From Nitrospirota bacterium (GTDB taxonomy: Bacteria > Nitrospirota > Thermodesulfovibrionia > Thermodesulfovibrionales > SM23-35): 34,915 nucleotides of DNA. The translations under genes were made by a program, and so were the position numbers. The DNA lies in NCBI GenBank assembly GCA_013388605.1, contig JACAEY010000011.1, positions 1 to 34,915 on the forward strand, written 5' to 3'. The notes beneath the pieces were generated by a model. The model was given only the letters and a program-made list of their open reading frames with translations. It ran no database searches and was not told the origin of the DNA. Below are positions 31,776-34,915 of this stretch, piece after piece. How positions within the stretch are numbered: position 1 is the stretch's first letter; the number at the start of each line of letters is the position of its first letter.

Positions 31776-32132
31776 CTACTGAAGAAGAGCCTTAAATGGA
31801 TTCACAAAGAGGATAATAAGAGCGATAACAAGGGCATAAATTGTGAGTGACTCCACCATTGCAAGGCCGATAATCAGGTTAACCTGAATTTTACCTGCTG
31901 CACCTGGGTTTCTCGCTATTCCCTCACAAGCCTTGCTTGTAGCAATACCCTGACCAATACCACATCCGAGAGCACCAATTCCTACTCCAATACCTGCTGC
32001 AAGAGCAGCCATTGCATAATAAAATACATTTGAACCTTTCCCGGCGGCTGCTGCTTCTTCAGCAAGGCAGATGGGTGCAAAAACCCATAGGAGAGTGAGA
32101 GCTAAAAGAATTACAATCGCAGTCTTCCTCAT
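31776..32132 (-). CDS. atpE: ATP synthase F0 subunit c
   Basis: A 118-residue proteolipid from the ATG at 32132, preceded by AAGGAGGAG (32149-32141). A cleavable-looking signal peptide ends at about ICLA-EE (residue 24), which is unusual compared with enteric subunit c but known in related lineages. The two helices are joined by the ARNP loop. The ion-carrying acid is E94 in [14 protein letters not shown], and helix 1 has GIGQG with Q61; Q plus ES is partly like sodium-type c subunits, but the Thr that follows Ser there is Leu here. The longer reading starting at a TTG includes the Shine-Dalgarno and is rejected. It is downstream of atpB. Confidence 0.94.
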   Translation of the reverse strand: MRKTAIVILLALTLLWVFAPICLAEEAAAAGKGSNVFYYAMAALAAGIGVGIGALGCGIGQGIATSKACEGIARNPGAAGKIQVNLIIGLAMVESLTIYALVIALIILFVNPFKALLQ

Positions 32133-32165
32133 TGCGTTTTCTCCTCCTTTCAAAATATTATTATA

Positions 32166-32858
32166 TTAATGTGCCTCTTCAACGGCACCTGCAAGATAAA
32201 GTGTTGATAAAAGCGCAAAGACAAGTGCCTGGACAACACTAACCAGGACACCAAGAGCTAAAATTGCTGTCGGTATAATCCAAGGTGCAAGCACAGCAAG
32301 AACAAGCAAGAGAATATGCTTAGCAGTCATATTCCCAAATAACCTTACAGTAAGGGTTAAAGGCCTTGCTATATGTCCAATAAACTCAACAATAAACATC
32401 AATATCATAAGTGGAAGGGCAGCAATTGATCGAACAGGACCAAGAAAATGATTGATATATTTTATGCCGTGCACCCTTATTCCATAATAATGGGTTGCGA
32501 GAAATACAGGAACTGCCATCGCTGCATTTGTATTAACATTTGCGGTAGCAGCGGTAAACCCCGGAATTAGACCCATTAAATTACATAGCAATATAAACAT
32601 GAATATCGTGCAGATTAAAGGAAATAAAGTCCTTCCCCAGTGATGTCCAATATTCTCCTCTACCAACTTCAACATTGCCTCTGTTATCACCTCAATGAAA
32701 TTCTGAACACCTTTTGGAACGAGACTGAGTGATGAGCGAATAGCAAATGCAATTAGAATTAAAATTATTGATACAAGAAATGCATGTGTTACATTGTGAG
32801 GTATTACCTCTGGTTTAACTAAAACATCTATCAAGAGAGCTTCATGTAAAGCTTCCAT
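32166..32858 (-). CDS. atpB: ATP synthase F0 subunit a
   Basis: A 230-residue stator channel subunit with about five or six transmembrane helices. The essential arginine is R172 in TVRLFGNM, equivalent to R210 of E. coli, and the segments NLMGLIPGFT and ALVFALLSTLYLAGA are conserved. Ions pass between this subunit and the c ring. It heads a two-gene atpB-atpE operon; the delta, alpha, gamma, beta, epsilon and b genes are not in the window, so the ATP synthase genes are split. The promoter at 32889-32917 is good. Confidence 0.95.
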   Translation of the reverse strand: MEALHEALLIDVLVKPEVIPHNVTHAFLVSIILILIAFAIRSSLSLVPKGVQNFIEVITEAMLKLVEENIGHHWGRTLFPLICTIFMFILLCNLMGLIPGFTAATANVNTNAAMAVPVFLATHYYGIRVHGIKYINHFLGPVRSIAALPLMILMFIVEFIGHIARPLTLTVRLFGNMTAKHILLLVLAVLAPWIIPTAILALGVLVSVVQALVFALLSTLYLAGAVEEAH

Positions 32859-32888
32859 AGATTACCTCCCCATAAGAAAAGTCAAAGT

Positions 32889-32917
32889 ATATTACATAGA
32901 CGGTATGAAAAAGTCAA
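32889..32917 (-). promoter_or_regulatory. atpB: Promoter of atpB-atpE
   Basis: On the minus strand TTGACT (32917-32912), a 17-base spacer and TAATAT (32894-32889), 31 bases before the atpB ATG, which has a GGGGAGG site. Confidence 0.6.
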
Positions 32918-32940
32918 GGGCAAAAACCTAAGAAAATATT

Positions 32941-33843
32941 TTAAAACACCAGCATCACAGCATTGGGGACTACTTCAAAATCTGCCGGGGTCTTGCCAAA
33001 ATAATCACCATCTATCTGGATATGGGCATCTCCTTTGACTTTCACCTGTGATGCTTTTATATAATCCACATCACCATATCCAAGATGCCTTCCTACTACT
33101 ATGCCAATAACATATCTAAGAATGTCAATTCGCCTTTTACCTTTGAAAAGACAGACATAAAAGAATGGGTCTGTAAGCCTTGCATTAGGTGTAATCTTAA
33201 AATTACCACCATATTTTGCCACCTTACTTATAATCACTGAATAGCCATTACAAGTTTTTCCATTTATGTCTATGATTATCTCTTTTGGATTATAAGTCAT
33301 AAGGGTCTCGAAACCACTAATAATATATGCCCCCTTGCCCGAGATCTTTTTGACAGTTTCATTTATTCTGGAGACTGTTTCACCATCAAAGCCGATGCCT
33401 GCCATCAATAAAAAATATCGACTAATAGGCGATGAGTGGTGAGTCAGTTGATTTTCATAAATGCTTGATATCTTACCAAGTGATACAGCCTTAGATGTTC
33501 TGCTTAAAGCAAATTCTATTGCACTTTCTACATTCTCTGGCACTCCCAGTTCTTTCGCAAGAACGTTTGTAGTGCCAAAAGGTAAAATTGCCATTGGGAT
33601 TTCTGTTCCTGCAACTCCATTTACAACTTCATTAAAAGTGCCATCACCACCCGCTGCAATGATAAGAGACGGGTTATCCTTTATTGCTTCTATTGTGAGA
33701 TTTTCTGCATGACCTTTATTCCTTGTAGTAAGTACCTCAACCCTATAACCTTTTGATTTTAATAAATCGTATGCTTTTGCAATCTTTCTCTCGGATGCCT
33801 TTTTTGCTATTGGATTAAATATGATAATAATTGAGGATTTCAT
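32941..33843 (-). CDS. Diacylglycerol/sphingolipid kinase-like protein (YegS/BmrU type)
   Basis: A 300-residue member of the lipid-kinase family. The nucleotide motif AAGGDGTFNEVVNGV is at about 63-77, with PFGTTNVLAKELG after it and AGIGFDGE at about 148. The C-terminal half is the beta-sandwich domain ending in IQIDGDYFGKTPADFEV. Substrate is probably a diacylglycerol or similar lipid and ATP; many members are still uncharacterised. Residues about 125-141 form an extra loop (ENQLTHHSSPIS) not usual in the family. It overlaps bioW by 29 bases. The gene ends just before the atpB promoter. Confidence 0.88.
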   Translation of the reverse strand: MKSSIIIIFNPIAKKASERKIAKAYDLLKSKGYRVEVLTTRNKGHAENLTIEAIKDNPSLIIAAGGDGTFNEVVNGVAGTEIPMAILPFGTTNVLAKELGVPENVESAIEFALSRTSKAVSLGKISSIYENQLTHHSSPISRYFLLMAGIGFDGETVSRINETVKKISGKGAYIISGFETLMTYNPKEIIIDINGKTCNGYSVIISKVAKYGGNFKITPNARLTDPFFYVCLFKGKRRIDILRYVIGIVVGRHLGYGDVDYIKASQVKVKGDAHIQIDGDYFGKTPADFEVVPNAVMLVF

Positions 33844-34648
33844 CTAAAGGAATAATACCTTTACATAAAGAAACTTCTCCTACCATTATGGGTCTTTTCT
33901 CAAGATATTCTATTATATATTTAATGTCTGCCTTTTCATTTACAAAAAATGCCCTTCCTCCAATTTTGTTACCTTTGTCTTTTATCTTGGGAATCCTTAC
34001 ATATCCAAAATATTTAGATGCTACATATCCTGTTGTATAATCAGGGTCATCAGATATACATAATTCAGCTATTACTTCTTCACATGAAGATACCTTTGAA
34101 GCAAGTACAAGTGCTTCCCTTACAGTCTCATTATTGATTCCATGTGCTGAAAGTCTTTTTGAAAGCCTTTTCAATGCAAAATCTGTAATACCAAGCCTTG
34201 ATACCCTTATTCCTCTCATCCTGTTTGGATCGAGACGTCTTCCTTTTTTTGAAGTAATTATTGCTGCCCCTCTCATGCCATCTTTTTTGATTATCTCAAA
34301 AGCCCTATAAATTGATATTCCTGATATGCCTGCCAACTGGAGTAATTTTCTTGCAATTTTTTCTCCCTCTATTGGAGATGAATTTTCAATTGTAAATAAG
34401 GGCAAAGTTGATATAATCTTTGGTCTATCTTTTATCTCTTCAATTGTAATAACAATCTTATCAGGTTTTCCTCTTGAATGATTCATCGCCCTATTAATAT
34501 ATTTTTTAACCACCTGATGAATCTCTTCTGCCTCATAAATACCTTCAGCACCTGAGATATGCATCTCTTTCGGATTTAAAACTGGCTGGTAAGGAGAGAT
34601 AAGTTTTTTAGACCCCCTCATCCTTATGTTCCAGAGCTTTTTCATCAT
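33815..34648 (-). CDS. bioW: 6-carboxyhexanoate-CoA ligase (pimeloyl-CoA synthetase)
   Basis: A 277-residue enzyme that makes pimeloyl-CoA from pimelate, CoA and ATP, the first committed precursor of biotin in BioW organisms. Family features: WNIRMRGSKK at the N-terminus, HISGAEGIYEA, SGISIYRAFEII, AAIITSKKGRRLDPNRMRGIRVSR, and GGRAFFVNE near the C-terminus. Two ATGs open the gene (34648 and 34645), with AGGA upstream. It overlaps the lipid-kinase gene by 29 bases; other biotin genes are not in the window. Confidence 0.93.
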   Translation of the reverse strand: MMKKLWNIRMRGSKKLISPYQPVLNPKEMHISGAEGIYEAEEIHQVVKKYINRAMNHSRGKPDKIVITIEEIKDRPKIISTLPLFTIENSSPIEGEKIARKLLQLAGISGISIYRAFEIIKKDGMRGAAIITSKKGRRLDPNRMRGIRVSRLGITDFALKRLSKRLSAHGINNETVREALVLASKVSSCEEVIAELCISDDPDYTTGYVASKYFGYVRIPKIKDKGNKIGGRAFFVNEKADIKYIIEYLEKRPIMVGEVSLCKGIIPLDEILNYYHI

Positions 34649-34671
34649 TTATTTTCCTGAAAACTTACATA

Positions 34672-34701
34672 ATTTTAGAAGTCAATTACATTAAATTTCA
34701 A
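34672..34701 (-). promoter_or_regulatory. bioW: Candidate bioW promoter
   Basis: On the minus strand TTGAAA (34701-34696), an 18-base spacer and TAAAAT (34677-34672), 23 bases before the first ATG. I see no BirA or BioR operator-like palindrome. Confidence 0.45.
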
Positions 34702-34759
34702 CTAAGATAGTTCATGTTCAATCTATATTTTCTGTTCAAGAGCTAAAGGGGAAGGAGAT

Positions 34760-34915
34760 TTGAAAAGCGATATTAATATTGCAATTGTTGTTAACACGGA
34801 AAATGCAGTTACCCTCTCTTAGCATATAAAAAAGTTCTCCTTTCGTAAATAAACTCTAAACGAAAGGACAAAAATATGCAGCACGGCTTTATTATCCCTT
34901 GCAGAGAGTAGTATA
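34760..34915 (+). other. Short frames and a hairpin at the right edge
   Basis: From TTG at 34760, after AAAGGGG and AAGGAG, a 20-codon frame ends at TAG (34820-34822). A perfect nine-base hairpin (TCCTTTCGT at 34838-34846 and ACGAAAGGA at 34860-34868) follows, and its second arm supplies AAAGGA to an 11-codon frame at 34876-34911. None of these is recognisable. They may be a leader of a gene outside the window, a degraded gene, or chance. Confidence 0.25.

Overview
This is a low-GC bacterial chromosome segment of about 35 kb made almost entirely of core housekeeping genes. The cell is Gram-negative in type: there is a complete mlaE-mlaF-mlaD lipid transporter, an MltD-like murein transglycosylase and a SurA/PpiD-like anchored chaperone. 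It makes menaquinone by the futalosine route (MqnD), pimeloyl-CoA by BioW and selenoproteins (SelB). It also has short EF-Ts and an atpB-atpE pair without the other ATP synthase genes. This combination fits an anaerobic Nitrospirota-like lineage (Thermodesulfovibrio-type), but that placement is inference.

Layout. 1-3068 (minus): str operon rpsL-rpsG-fusA-tuf, with tuf cut by the window edge. 3596-8349 (plus): class V aminotransferase, serA, purA, comF. 8550-10518 (plus): DUF5658 membrane protein, PHP hydrolase, TPR membrane protein, ending in a 3-base convergent overlap with mltD (minus, to 11798). 12011-15351 (plus): rpsB-tsf-pyrH-frr, then a Lys-rich DksA/TraR zinc-finger gene that seems to start at ATT. 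15380-18591 (minus): heme operon, a small Cys protein-ccsA/hemX-hemA-hemC. 18724-21058 (plus): miaA, a doubly frameshifted hfq, a Nudix hydrolase and a PpiD-like protein. 21103-21325: an inverted-repeat element. 21426-21511: tRNA-Leu(GAG). 21572-23561 (minus): mlaEFD. 23702-28970 (plus): purF, M29 aminopeptidase, mqnD, selB. 29235-30922 (plus): rho and a hotdog thioesterase. 30953-34648 (minus): rsmG, atpE, atpB, a lipid-kinase-like gene and bioW.

Genes in each operon are tightly packed: many neighbours overlap by 4-32 bases, so translational coupling is likely. Several starts are not ATG (rpsL GTG, purA TTG, purF GTG, mlaE GTG). At several genes without a visible Shine-Dalgarno sequence (mltD, miaA, purF, rsmG) a -10-like hexamer lies only a few bases before the start codon, suggesting leaderless or nearly leaderless mRNAs.

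The most notable items are the unannotated-looking Lys-rich zinc-finger gene after frr with an ATT start, the broken hfq beside miaA, the roughly 220-bp palindromic element before tRNA-Leu, and short repeat-derived insertions in surface loops of HemC and the lipid kinase. I found no obvious novel multigene defence or mobile system; the window is mostly conserved core genome.
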